From contig NC_089853.1 in assembly GCF_036373705.1 (NCBI RefSeq), forward strand, positions 2,520,001 through 2,584,000: a stretch of DNA of 64,000 nt. The letters are read 5' to 3'. This stretch comes from Amia ocellicauda. Lineage: Eukaryota > Chordata > Actinopteri > Amiiformes > Amiidae. Every line of letters begins with the position of its first letter. Position 1 is the first letter of the stretch. A model generated the notes under the pieces. It did not search any database, was not told where the DNA came from, and was given only the letters and a program-made list of their open reading frames with translations. Of this stretch, positions 49,970 to 61,502 are shown one piece after another. A program made the position numbers and the translations under genes.

Positions 49970-50560
49970 ATGAGCTCTTAAAATTGTTATCCTAGCAGTT
50001 GTTCATTTTATCAACATTTGTATAGTTCTGTGCCCTTTCTCCCCTTGTTGCAACATTCCCCCAGTTGCTAACTGCTAATCGAAAATTCAGTTCAGACTCA
50101 TGTTGTAATATTGATTGAATAAAATGACCATTATAGAAATTAAAAAACAGATTCTACTGCTTTGCTGTACAGCTGACAATTAATCGCTGCTCCGTGTAAG
50201 GAGGCTCATATGGTATACTAAGCGCGTCACCAGTGATGTCACCCTCAGAAACAACCCGTAGTGTCAAGCCTCCCACGGCAGGAGAGCCGGTCTTTTGGGC
50301 GCTCGGAGTAGGGAGCTCCCACACCGGCTACACACGCATACGTCAATTGTGACACCATGAACAGTACCATGCCAGGATACTCACTACACCAGTGTCAGAC
50401 AGGTAAAGGTGGTAAAAATACCCCTACTGAAACCCAGGATCATTTATTTAACTGTTCTAAACCTACTGAGCTTTATATGTGTTTTATTATGTTGAGAGCT
50501 ATTTGTTTAACAGGTTTATGGCATTTCCAGTCAAATTAAATGAATCCATGTGGGCGGCTT
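49970..50560. other. Spacer between the LINE and the TCP11L1 3' end
   Basis: It includes a GC-richer patch at about 50200-50340 (AAGCGCGTCACCAGTGATGT, CCACGGCAGGAGAGCCGGTC) that I cannot assign. No gene seen. Confidence 0.4.
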
Positions 50561-50563
50561 GAT

Positions 50564-50569
50564 TTTATT
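50564..50569 (-). terminator. TCP11L1: TCP11L1 polyadenylation signal
   Basis: AATAAA on the minus strand, about 70 bp after the TCP11L1 stop, gives a very short 3' UTR. A second hexamer lies further on (about 50442). Which one is used cannot be told here. Confidence 0.5.
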
Positions 50570-50637
50570 TTACAATGACCAGATACTGAAAACGTGTTGT
50601 GCAAGTCTGAGATCTATGGTCCTACGTCAGGGATAGT

Positions 50638-53600
50638 TTAAAAGATCCGCTGGTCTTCGTCCTTGTCCAGCTTTTTTTCCTGCTGCTCTCCCTCGCTGAG
50701 AATCTCCTTGAGGATTTGCTCGTAGTACGGGGAAAAGACCATTTTGTTGTAGTTGACCAGGCGGCTGAATTTGACTGCAATCTCCTCCAGTTCTCTCTGA
50801 ATGGGAACCAGACCCCCTGGTACTGCAGTGCTGGGTTTCTGGTGGCTGGAGTCAAGGTAGCCCATTAGAAAGGTTTGAATGCGAGAATCTGACGAAAGAC
50901 AAAAGCTATATTAACTGTGAGAGCAGGGCTGGAAAAACACAAGTATAGAGAAGCTGAAAGTTCACCCCCCCACTAGCTGCCAGCACATATCGATCCTGCG
51001 AACTCCCTGCCACGTACAGTACATCGTCACACTTCCAGATAGACTTAGTGTCTGATTTATTGTCAAGGTCCCTGTTCTAGGCAGTACAGTTTTAACTAGG
51101 CATGAATTCACTTTATATCTGAGATGGCAATACGTGGTGGAGATTCGAGTCCTTTAACCAATATAGAAGAACTGGGTATTACCAATATCATTATTTACCA
51201 CATGACTGTAAAGATATCACGTACAGATGAGCAGACTGTCTGTAAGTAACAGATTAACAGCCTAAAACTAAATCTTTTGTCTAGAATTAAACTTAACTGC
51301 ACATAGTGTTCAGAAACAACAGCAATCAAATGTATTTGATTTCCTAAAAAGCCTGGCATATTATGGTGTTTTGGGGGGAAATGAAACTGTTACCGATGAG
51401 TTTGCGGATGGAATTGTCTGAATTTTTCACTGCGTCAATCTGTCCTTTCAACACAGCCTCTTTGTCAGCAGAAAACGGCGTGAACCCATGTTGCGATAGG
51501 CAGCTATTGACTTCCACACATATCTTCTCGCTAATTGTAGCAAAGGCCTCGCTGGTGTTAAAGGAGCTGGGAACAAAGGGAAACATTATTCATTATTTTT
51601 AGGTAAAATTCTCCTTTTTAGAGTGAAAGACGAAAGTTGGCTTTCATTTGGTTTGTTTCCACCACAGTACTGTCAGCCTCAGAGACCAGCATCTGCTGTA
51701 CATTGTATTCTGCATCCAAAACCTTGACAGGTTCTTGTTTAGAGCCATGAATTGTTATGTGCAATTATTTTAGCAACCACTGCGGAGCATTGCTGGATTA
51801 CAGGGAACAAAGGCGAAGTTTAACATCCTTCAATACAAGAAACTGGAAGTTCAAAAATCACCAGTGCTCCAATGGGCAATACTATTAAACAACATCAAGG
51901 GGTTTTTAATAGGGTTGTGACGGAGCTGACAGAAATCTGAGTCTGTCGAATGCAGATTTTAAAGCATTAAATCTGTCGAATGTGAATGTTGATGTGGAGA
52001 TAGCATATTTAGTTGTAGGTTGAGGGGGATTTTGTATTTGCCAGTATTACTGTAAAATCTGTTTGCTACAGTTTTTATTAAAAATAAAAAAAGTAATATT
52101 TAACACATTTGATTGAAATGCTGTAAATGTGAAATAGAGCTGAAAAACATCAGCTCATATTCCTAAAATTGAATGTAATGCAGTACTTGTATTACTATTA
52201 TTTCTCTGTTCAAATGAACAATTGCATGAGTCTTCAGACATTCTTAATTACCTGTTCAGATGTAAAAGTTACAATTCAACATGGTTTCTTAAGTTCTTAA
52301 CATGCATCTAATACTACTATTACTAGTCACTTTACTATTTACATGTAGTTTAGGCTAGTAGCTGTACATTACATTTCAGAAACACAAGCCGCTCTGCTTG
52401 GTTGGGCAGTAGCTGCTGTGATAAGCATCACAGGGGGGTGACATGCAGGTTTAACTGTGAAGTGATGATGCGCGGCACGTTGGCCATCAGTTATGTGGTC
52501 AAGAAAAAACGCCCAGAAAAAATGCCCAGAGAAGGACAGGGTCAAACCCAAATACTCGAGTAAATGATGTAAAAATGAGGAAAAACGAAAAAGCACACCC
52601 ATTCCAAATATAAACAGTGTTAATCCTATATATCCTTAAATGACTGCATTATAGAAGTGTAAGATTTTAAGGTAAAGCAAGTTGCTGATGGGTTTCATTG
52701 TTAGCAATGTTGTATTTTATGTTAATAATGTGCAAATGTTGTGGGTCTGTTGCACTGTTAGATACTTTACATTGCGTTGTAATCCTACCTTTAAAATACT
52801 AGTACAAAGTATTAAAGCCGCAGACACCTGCTACGGGTTTAATTTGAACACGCAGTCACATGGCCACCAGGGACTCTGGGATGGAAGTGTTGTGTTTTAT
52901 TCTCACGCGTGTAAACCAGCCTTTCTGGCATTTTCCTGTAAAACCCGCCCGAGAGCCACACTAGAGCTGCTGTGTGAGGGAGTTAAACACACACGGCAAC
53001 TCCCTCCGCCATAGATGCACCAACACTGAAACTACACTTCAGCCTATCTTGCAATGACAGGTAGTCGATACTGGCTCATTTTCCACAACAACAGGCTTTC
53101 CTTTCGTTCAATTATAGTTTCACCAAAATATGTCATCACCTCCAGTAGTGTAGTTGTAGAATAAAAAGGAGCGGGTGCTGCACGCACTGTTTCATATGAA
53201 TTGTTACGTTAATAATCGGGCTTTATTACTTATTCTCATCATATTATTTCATACCAATACACCTCACAAGGAAATGTTTAAAAAAATGTATTAATAATTT
53301 TAAATATTTAGAATTGAGAAGCAAGGGGTTGAAAGAGTGGCGCCGCTCTGTCCGGCTCCTCTACACCCCTGTGTCAGAGGGGCAGCTCCGCCTTAATGGA
53401 TTTTAAAGTGCCAGAGTGGCGCTCTGGTCTGGTGCGCTCCGACAGCATTACTGCCCTATCTGTACAATCACATCATACATTCTTTCTGTGAAACAGCATC
53501 TGGACCGGACTGAGTGAATGAGCGGACTGAACTCATGCCTGTGCGTGTTACAATGGTAGACAAAAATATTTTGCTACAAATTCGAACTCGTTTGCTTTAG

Positions 53601-56600
53601 TATTCGACGGAGTTCGGATTATCTAAACGTGCGAAATTCAACATCTGCGAATGCGGATTCGAACTTCGTCACAACCCTAGTTTGTAATATTCAAACCTTT
53701 AGTATCAGTCACAAAAAGATTTTGGACAATCAGTGTAAGTCAACATTAAAAAAGAAATCCTAAGTGTGTTTGCTTTGTGTATGAAATCCTTTCAGATTTT
53801 GATAAAGGCCCTCAGTGAAGTGGAAGTTCGACTCTCACTGACACTTCAACAGCCTCATAACACCAGTGATGGGACATATTTCAGCCCTCCACTGCAGTCA
53901 TTATATTCTTGGCATGAATACTGATTTGTTCAGTTTATAAGGACTCCAGATTTCGGAGTGTTTGGAGATCGGTCATTCATTTCACATAACTGGTTAATGG
54001 CACACATTATTTCTTTTTGTGGGTTTCCACAGTCATTCAGTGTATACACTAATGACGATTTAATGTATGCTGCATTTGCAGTGTAGCACAATGTAGGCAA
54101 TATATCTGCTAGAGGAAGTGTATAATGTAAATTGAACGAGAGATTAAAAGTCAATGTTTCAATGTGAAATGAGTCAGTGTGTAAACTGGGAAACCACACT
54201 CTCTTTGAGGTAAAGGGCACTGATAACAATTTGTGCAAAGTGTTGATATAATCCTTTAACTATACAGCCCTTATGTTTTGTTAAACACACTGAAACACAG
54301 CACTACTGGAAAAAAACATCTGCATAAAGTCACTTACGGATGATGCATTCCCGTCAACAACACCTTGATTGTGTTCTTGAGTTTCTCAGCGAACCCCGAG
54401 AGGCCGGAGATCGCTGCCCCGGTGATGTTGTACGTGATCAACAGCACTGCGGCTATGACCGTCAGCTGCTCCAGCTCCATGTGCATTTCTTGAAACCGAG
54501 TCTCGTCCATTAGCAGAGTCTGGAGAGGAGAAGGGGTTTATTTCCACTGAGGATGAAAACCACAACAAAGCCCAACAACGCAAGCCACGGATGCTATTTC
54601 CTGCTCGTATAATATAGTACATCCTTTCACTAAGATGGTATGTGCCAACATGAGGATAAGGGTATGGCAATGCAAGGGTCTGTTTAGAGAACTGAAACAT
54701 CTATTCATGAAAGAATATCGGCAATGTCCCACAGTGCACCTCAGTGTCGTATGTATTTCTTGTGTTGTGTCACTGCGGTGAAATTCCCAGCAAGTAAGTG
54801 GGGAGGCATGTGGGTGGGTGCAGATCACCTACTTCGGGGAAGGGGGCGCTGGTGTGGTCCCACTGCAGCAGGTTCAGGTAGGCACGGTTGTGCAGGGAGG
54901 TAGGACAGAGCGCCGGGGGGCTGCAGGTGGCGCCGGCACCAGAGGGGCTGACCTCCACGTCTGCGTTGAGCAGAGCATTCGCCGTGTTGTGGAGCCACGC
55001 TCGAGTGAAGTCCAAGGCATCTGTGGAAAGCTGCACTTATTACTGCAAACAGCACCGAGTGCCAGCATCTCTATCTCTCAGCCATCCGCTCAGGGCCACA
55101 GCAAACCACTCCAGCACTGCGCAATACTGATTTTGGTTTATTCTCCTAAGTTAGTTTTGTCCTCTTTGCAGATATCACTTAAATTAGCTACTTCCGTTGA
55201 TTAAAGCTCCCCCTTTGAATAAACCAAGATCAGGCAGTACATGCAATCGATCTACATACCCAACACTTTTATGTAATGTGTGTTTGAGAACATTTATTAT
55301 GTGAGTTTATCATTGCTTGTGGAAACTGCAAGTCGCCCTGGCTAAGGGCATCTGCCAAGAAATAAACAATAGTGATGACATTTTACAATAAGGGAATTTA
55401 CTTACTGGGTTGTTTTTCAATAAATTCCTGGAACTTATTCCTCTCGTACTCGATTGACTGCTGCATCAAATGCGGCCTGATGCTGCTTACTGCAAAATTA
55501 GCCATGTCAATCTTCATTAAATCCATTACTGAGAAGATTGCCCTGGAAGACACAGAATAACACTTTTGCTTCAGCATTTGGTTTTATGAATCCCCTAATG
55601 TAGAGAATACCAGGAACACTGCAGCACAATATCTTCAACAGCATTGCAAATTTAACACTGTCCTTTACTGTGCCAAACTAAACAAACGACACACATCTTT
55701 AAAGGAAGGGTGCAGTTTAATCTTCCTGACATTAAAAGATTTTTCAAATTTAAGCTACTCAGTAGGTTCCCATGCTCAGACATCTCTCCCCTCTGCTTAC
55801 TGAATAATATGAGTCGTATGCTTCACAAATCCCTTAAATCTGAACTAGTTAAGGCAGCCCGATATGCCGGATCAGAACAATGCCCGAGCAGTTACAGCTT
55901 TTTGATATCAAACCTCCGACCCTTTTAATTCAACTCCCGCGCGTACTTGAACAGCGGCACGATGACGGTGATGCTGCGCAGCTTCTTGATCTCCTGGTCC
56001 CGGGACGGCGCGCACAGCGTCCCCATCATGCCGATGACAAACTCTGCAAGCTTGTTGATATCTAGCGCCCCGTTCTCCGCCTCCTGTCGGATCAGCTCCA
56101 GATCCAGAACCTCGTTGATCTGGTTCCGCAGACGAGTGTGTCCCGGAAGCAAGAATGACAGCAGCGTCTGGGAACAGAGAGAGAGACCATGAGAGCGATC
56201 CGGGCTGGACGAACAGCAGGAGAGTGAAGAAGGATAATGGCCCTTCATTCGTAACAGATTGAGGTCTGTGTCAGTGTTAAGTGCTTTTGTGGGTATATCT
56301 CTTAAGCAATATATCTATTGAAACCAAAAAATAAATTAAATACCAGGGTCCCATGAACTTAACAATTTGTCTGATGTAGTCACAACAACTTCTTCCTGGT
56401 TTGTGATAAATACCTTTTATTCAATCCAGAAATCCAATTATTTGTTTTACTTCTTCCCTAACCTTCTGACTTTCAACCAACAATCAAACTTATACTTAAA
56501 CCTCTTTGTCCTCAATATGGAGTACACTCAAAGATCAAACACATATTTTCTATATGATAAGGGGAATTACGTGATTTATAATCTCAGCACATGAATATAT

Positions 56601-58152
56601 TCATGCACACTGAACACGGTGTACTGTACTCACACTTCTAAAAACATGCCATAACTAATCCTGACAGGTGCGACTTCTGCAACAACACGTCTGTTTAGAA
56701 ACACAATGCTCAATACACATGGAGAATGTATTGCCTTCTGAATTAATTACTGAAGACTAGTGTGACGACAGATTTACAGTTTACATGCCAACGCACACCA
56801 CAGACATTTATATTTAAGGTGAGTCCAGGGGCAATGCAGGGAAGAAGAGGACAGAGACTGAAAGGTATTAGTATGTAATACACATAAGCCATGAAAAGGC
56901 AGCACAAATCTTCTCAAGTCTCTTGCTGACTTGACTGTAAACAATTTAATTACCACCTGATTGGAAACACTTTCCAATCTGTAAAAACAACACCTGACTT
57001 GTAGTGCTACACTTTCATGTCACAATGTTGTTGATGCACTTGATTCATAACTGTAACTATAAGGGCCTAAAAAAAATATGTACTAGGAATTTCTAATCTG
57101 AGAGTGGGAAAAAGGTTCGGGGAGTTTCTCCTCTCTTGTCTGTCTGATGAAGACCTCACCTCCTTGATCTCTCCCAGCAGCTTGATTGCATGATCGTATG
57201 TTGGAGGGTCTTCACTCAGCTGTGCATCCAGGCAATCCCAGAATGCTTTGTGCACAATATCCCGCACTGTTTTTTCCAAACTAAGCGATGCAAACAAGAA
57301 ACATTTTCAGCTGCCTCTGTTAAACCAAGTTATTTGTTTAAAATAAATTGCAAAATACTGCATTATCTTCATGCATACTGTTTTAACTCAACAGTATAAA
57401 TTAGTGAAACAACTTTAATACTATATTACAAAATGGGCTCAAATCAAATCCATTGTTCAAGATTTAAAGGTGGCAGTAGACAGTGGTTTATATACGGTCA
57501 TACATAAAAGTAATTTCCAAAATAAAACTATGCCTATATAGGCTTCATTTTATAGATACAACAGTTTTTTACAATAAGCAGTGTTGTGTATTCCTGTATG
57601 AATCAGCCGAGTGTTTTACCTGCCGTCTGCCAAGTTGGTGGGTTTCACCTTGAAGCCCCCGTTCACCACAATCTCGTGCGCCAGCGCCATGTTGGTCACA
57701 CCCTTGGCCGTCTCCATCAGCTCCTCCACTGACACAAATCTGGGAGGACTGGCTGTGAGCAGAGAAAGGCCAGTTTGTTGGAGGATTTTTATTTGTGACC
57801 TGTTTGATGTGACCTAAATACATATTTAAATAATGGAAGCATGCTCTAAACTAGGTTGGCCACCTCTAAATAACCACGGACAACAAATTATTTTAAAGGG
57901 AACTTCTTATTTTCTTCTTGTTTGCATTTCAAAGACACATGGTTGAAAAAGGAAGTCATGTCAGCGAGTGGCAGCTGATCCGCACTTACACTGCGGTGTG
58001 TTGGCCCTTTGAGGGCTGGGGGTACTCTGGCGACTCCTCTTCCTCAGAGACTGCTCCGACGTTTCAACGCTGTCGGCTCTGGTGTTCCTGGTGTCGCTGG
58101 CATCACTCAGCTTGTCCTCACTGGACGTGGGTTTGTCTGAATCCTGAGGCAT
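50638..58152 (-). CDS. TCP11L1: TCP11L1, T-complex 11-like protein 1, nine coding exons, complete
   Basis: A TCP11-family protein of poorly known function; TCP11 relatives act in sperm signalling. Coding exons in gene order: 58152-57990, 57752-57620, 57280-57160, 56167-55947, 55542-55406, 55020-54833, 54519-54338, 51566-51394, 50888-50638. Joined they give 522 residues without a break (human about 509). Family landmarks are [20 protein letters not shown] (about 56-75), [79 protein letters not shown], and near the end [20 protein letters not shown]. The first 55 residues are Ser/Thr/charged and look disordered. The C-terminus has an extra charged tail ([17 protein letters not shown]). Donor of exon 4 is weak (CAA/GTACGC). 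An alternative ATG at 58182 is in frame, but the family's start fits 58152 better. A Tc1 element ends at 58191, 38 bp upstream. Confidence 0.97.
51910..53679. mobile_element. hAT-like DNA transposon (1.77 kb) in TCP11L1 intron 7
   Basis: The left end TAGGGTTGTGACGGAGCTGA and the right end, read on the minus strand, TAGGGTTGTGACGAAGTTCG form terminal inverted repeats. The flanks GTTTTTAA (51902-51909) and GTTTGTAA (53680-53687) are an 8-bp target duplication with one mismatch, as for hAT elements. Subterminal TCGAATGC/TCGAATGTG and TTCGACGG/ATTCGAAC words repeat near both ends. No transposase frame is recognised inside; the longest frames are short. It is probably a non-autonomous copy. Confidence 0.8.
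55321..55371 (+). repeat. Short retroposon tail fragment
   Basis: AACTGCAAGTCGCCCTGGCT then AAGGGCATCTGCCAAGAAAT and AAACAATAGTGATG. It is the third copy of the tail family seen at 3562 and 7391. It lies in TCP11L1 intron 5. Confidence 0.55.
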
Positions 58153-58312
58153 GACTTTCTTCTTTACTCTCCAGACAATCAACTGATATACAGCTATGGA
58201 AAAAATTTAAGAGACCACTGCAAAATCATCAGTTTTTCTGGTTTTACTATTTATAGGTATGTGTGAAAAATAACATTTTTGTTTTATTCTATGAACTACT
58301 GACAACATTTCT

Positions 58313-59357
58313 ATGGAATGCCATTTAATATTAAATAAATAAATACATAAATAAATATGGCTATGAAATAAATAAATGTAAATATAAATATATAAATGAG
58401 TCAATATATAAATAAATAGGTTTTTTTTTTTCAAAATGTTTTTCAAAGGACTTTTTAATTATTTCAAGGACTTTTATTTCATAATGGCACATTTCCATTT
58501 GGTATATTGAAATGAATGGGGCATGGTTTCTCACAGATTCAGACCAAAGCAACAGCACCAGAACAGCATTGGCTCTGTATGCAACTTGTGCGGACAATGC
58601 ACGGTGGCTCCGAGATATCATGCTATTCTTGGCACATCAAACTGATCAACATGGTTTATCAGCACATACTATTTTGGCCCGTATTGAAGACTTGTTTGAA
58701 ATACTCGGGCGGATAAGTGCTCTTCAAGACACAGACATGGATGTAGAAGTTGTAAATGGTTTGGGAGTGATTGAGCATGGTGTTGGTGTGGGAGATGTCC
58801 AGTTCCTCTGGATAACCAGGCGATGTGCTCGCTGCTGCCTGGTGTCTGGGCTGTCAACCCGAGAAACCGCGGATCTGTTTGGTGCATCACCCAGCGAATG
58901 CAAAATCAATGCGCTGTTGAGCTAATGCCACAATGATGAGACTGGTGCCAAAAACACTTATAATACAAGTAGACGCCTGAAGACGCGACGGTCAGTAAAC
59001 ACAATTGGAACACGATTATCGCACATTGCATATTTTATCCTTATAGTGCAGCCATAATCATAACATTGCTCCTGGATCAACTCGCCACATTGATGCCTTA
59101 ACTCGATGCCCCGATTGAAAAAGGAGATTTGTGGAATTATAAATGTGGCATTATGAAATAAAAGTCCCTTGACATAAATACATGTGGAATATTAAATAAA
59201 AGTACCCTGAAATAAATAAAAGTAGTTCTTTGAAAAACATAATTTTGAAACAAAAACATATTTATTTATATATTGACTCATTTATATATTTATTGCCTCA
59301 TTTATTTATTTCATAGCCATATTTATTTAATTAATAGTGACTTAAATGGCATTCCAT
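58313..59357. mobile_element. Unclassified DNA element with long inverted repeats and 8-bp target duplication
   Basis: Inserted in the Tc1 copy. Flanks ACATTTCT (58305-58312) and ACATTTCT (59358-59365) are a perfect 8-bp direct duplication. The ends are ATGGAATGCCATTTAA and its exact reverse complement TTAAATGGCATTCCAT. The arms stay similar for about 180-220 bp and are made of AAATAAATAAATG-type words, e.g. AAATATGGCTATGAAATAAA and ATAAATGAGTCAATATATAA on both sides. The centre holds a 137-codon ORF (58512-58925) unlike any transposase I recognise. An 8-bp duplication fits hAT, P or Zisupton-like groups, but the ends lack the hAT CAG start. Confidence 0.85.
58512..58925 (+). CDS. Unrecognised 137-residue ORF inside the nested element
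   Basis: Reads MNGAWFLTDSDQSNSTRTAL..., with a helical middle (ARIEDLFEILGRISAL) and an acidic stretch (DTDMDVEVVNGLGVIEHG). A late segment, LVSGLSTRETADLFGASPS, has the look of a helix-turn-helix as found before integrase-type transposase cores. I do not recognise the protein. The frame ends 210 bp or more before the right inverted repeat, and no DDE core follows, so it is probably the N-terminal remnant of the element's transposase, cut by deletion or frameshift. It uses a typical spread of codons, unlike the AT-rich arms. Confidence 0.4.
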   Translation: MNGAWFLTDSDQSNSTRTALALYATCADNARWLRDIMLFLAHQTDQHGLSAHTILARIEDLFEILGRISALQDTDMDVEVVNGLGVIEHGVGVGDVQFLWITRRCARCCLVSGLSTRETADLFGASPSECKINALLS

Positions 59358-59403
59358 ACATTTCTCCCAATACTAATTTTCTAACTTAGGAAGAGTTCAG
59401 AAA

Positions 59404-59779
59404 TCAATATTTGGTGGAATAACCCTGATTTTCAATCACAGCTGTCATGCATCTTGGCATGCTCTCCACCAGTCTTTCACATTGATGTTGGGTGACTTTA
59501 TGCCACTCCTGGCGCAACAATTCAAGCAGCTCGGCTTTGTTTGATGGCTTGTGACCATCCATCTTCCTCTTGATCACATTCCAGAGGTTTTCAATGGGGT
59601 TCAGGTGTGGAAATTGGGCTGGCCATGACAGGGTCTTGATCCGGTGGTACTCCAGCCACACCTTGATTGACCTGGCTAAGTGAAGCAACCCGATGCTCAC
59701 TGTATTCCTCTGCCAGTAATACCAGAAATGAAACCTTCTTTTCCTCACTCAAAACTTCCCTTTTCAACTCTTTTGGCAT
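59404..59779 (-). pseudogene. Tc1-like transposase remnant (N- and C-terminal ends fused)
   Basis: The start at 59779 reads MPKELKREVLSEEKKVSFLV for about 34 codons. It is then joined, out of frame, to the C-terminal part KVWLEYHRIKTLSWPAQFPH, LNPIENLWNVIKRKMDGHKP, CERLVESMPRCMTAVIENQG. The catalytic Glu (in HLNPIE) remains, but both catalytic Asp and most of the DNA-binding domain are deleted. Not functional. Confidence 0.9.
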
Positions 59780-60035
59780 GTTCTACAGTTATTTTTTTTA
59801 AATTCAAATTACTAGCACTGCTAGCACTGTTTTTGCCATCCAGCTAGTCCTAATACAAGAGGATAGATTTATACTTTTCCTCGTTAAATAAGATTTGGTT
59901 CAGGTGATCACCTAATCAGTAGCTCATTCAGGACAATGAGGTGTGCCTGTGCTGGAATTCAACAGACACTGGAATGGCAGAGATGCTGATTTAAGAAATA
60001 TTTGCAGTAATCTCTTAATTTTTTCCAGAGCTGTA

Positions 60036-61495
60036 TAAATGACCCTATAGTACAGCCAAATCAATCAATCAAATTGGGCATGTTTTCTTAAAGCCAGTTT
60101 GGAATAATATAAAATAACACATAAAATGTTACAATTTCTAAGAATGGCCAACAAACATAAGAGCTTAATTTTTACACTTGTATACTTCATTAAAGATTTC
60201 AGCCTCTTGGTTAAATAAAAATGTAATTAGATGTGTCAAGAATGGGTAAAAAAATGAAAATGAAGCAGGTCAGTTCTCTATATTAACATAGAGAAGGAAG
60301 AAATATATTAGGACCTGCAGCGCTTTTCAATAGATTCATAAGGTTGTGCCCCTGGTCATCTGGGCTCCAAAGAACAGTGACTAACAGCTCGCAGATGAAA
60401 CGTCTATTGTCCGGGTTTATTATCTCATGCCGGATGTTGAGGCTTGCTAATGTTTCCTTGCTGCAGTCGGCCTATAAATAGCTGACATTGAATGATTTGG
60501 AAATAACATTTTTATGAACATCTGGAAGCCAAGTGCCCGATGCATATGAGCTGTGCATGACTTTTTGTGAGCCTTTTCATCACATATGACAAAAGCTTCT
60601 TGCTACCTGTATTGTGTTTGGGAATATTTAAACCAAACAGGTCCAACCCTTACTTTTTAAGGGACACCAAACAGCTGCTAATGGGCACAATGTTTAAATG
60701 TAGAACACTGCAATGTATTTAGTCAGTGAATATCATTGTAACTTATACATCCAATAGGAGAATGTAGGGAAATGCCATGTAAACCCTGATCAGGGTCTAA
60801 GGAGATAGGGGGGAGGGGGACTTGTGAATGTTAATGCTGTGACTTGTGTAAAATGACATTATCTAGCAGCACGATTTGTTGACAAGTTTTAGAACAATGG
60901 ACTTCTGGGTTTTCCTGAATGTTTGCCATTGTGTACAACTGAAGTGTCTGCTTAATACACCGGCTACAAATCAGTGACAATACAGCCTCGATCTACAACA
61001 CAAACTGTCGTAATACACAAACATTTAGCAAATGTATGGCTGATATAATTAGTCATATAAATATTACCATTAGATTCAGCACAAAGAAGGCAGACAAAAC
61101 CGTGAAATACGTTAATCGAAATTGACAATTTTCAAATGCAATTGATGTAATAGTCTGCATTAAAAAATACAAAAGTAAAACAAAACTGATTATTGAATGT
61201 GTCATACAAACAGCGTCTTGTTTCTATCCCAGTAAAACGCTGCATTTGGACATAAATTCTTGCTCAAATGAGACGATTATTTTTCGTGCAATAAAATAGA
61301 AGGCAAAGTTTCTGTAGCCTATAGGTCCTTGTTTAGGAAAAAGACGATGCTCTAGCGGACTGGTGTAAATGGGCCGATGACTGAACTAAATAAATCAATG
61401 ACTTCATCATTCATGACATTATCATTCTGTCAACACGGGGAAAACAAATCCTTAAATCACCCTGACCTCGCTGAACAGAAACTAAAGCTAAAGTC
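60036..61495 (-). other. TCP11L1 intron 1, outer part
   Basis: AT-rich DNA between the Tc1 element and the probable non-coding exon 1. No gene or repeat recognised. Confidence 0.45.
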
Positions 61496-61502
61496 CACTC
61501 AC

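Larger units (their letters stand above)
58191..60033 (-). mobile_element. Tc1-like transposon beside the TCP11L1 start codon, split by another element
   Basis: The left end CAGCTATGGAAAAAATTTAA and the right end, read on the minus strand, CAGCTCTGGAAAAAATTAAG are inverted repeats flanked by TA (58189-58190, 60034-60035). Inside, on the minus strand, lies an internally deleted transposase (59779 to 59404). The copy is interrupted at 58313-59357 by a different element. Without that insertion it would be about 790 bp. Its left end lies 38 bp from the TCP11L1 ATG. Confidence 0.93.

Noticed and set aside
58153..58182. Upstream in-frame ATG at 58182 as the TCP11L1 start
   Set aside because: The extra ten codons (MIVWRVKKKV) do not resemble the family and abut the Tc1 insertion; the ATG at 58152 fits better.
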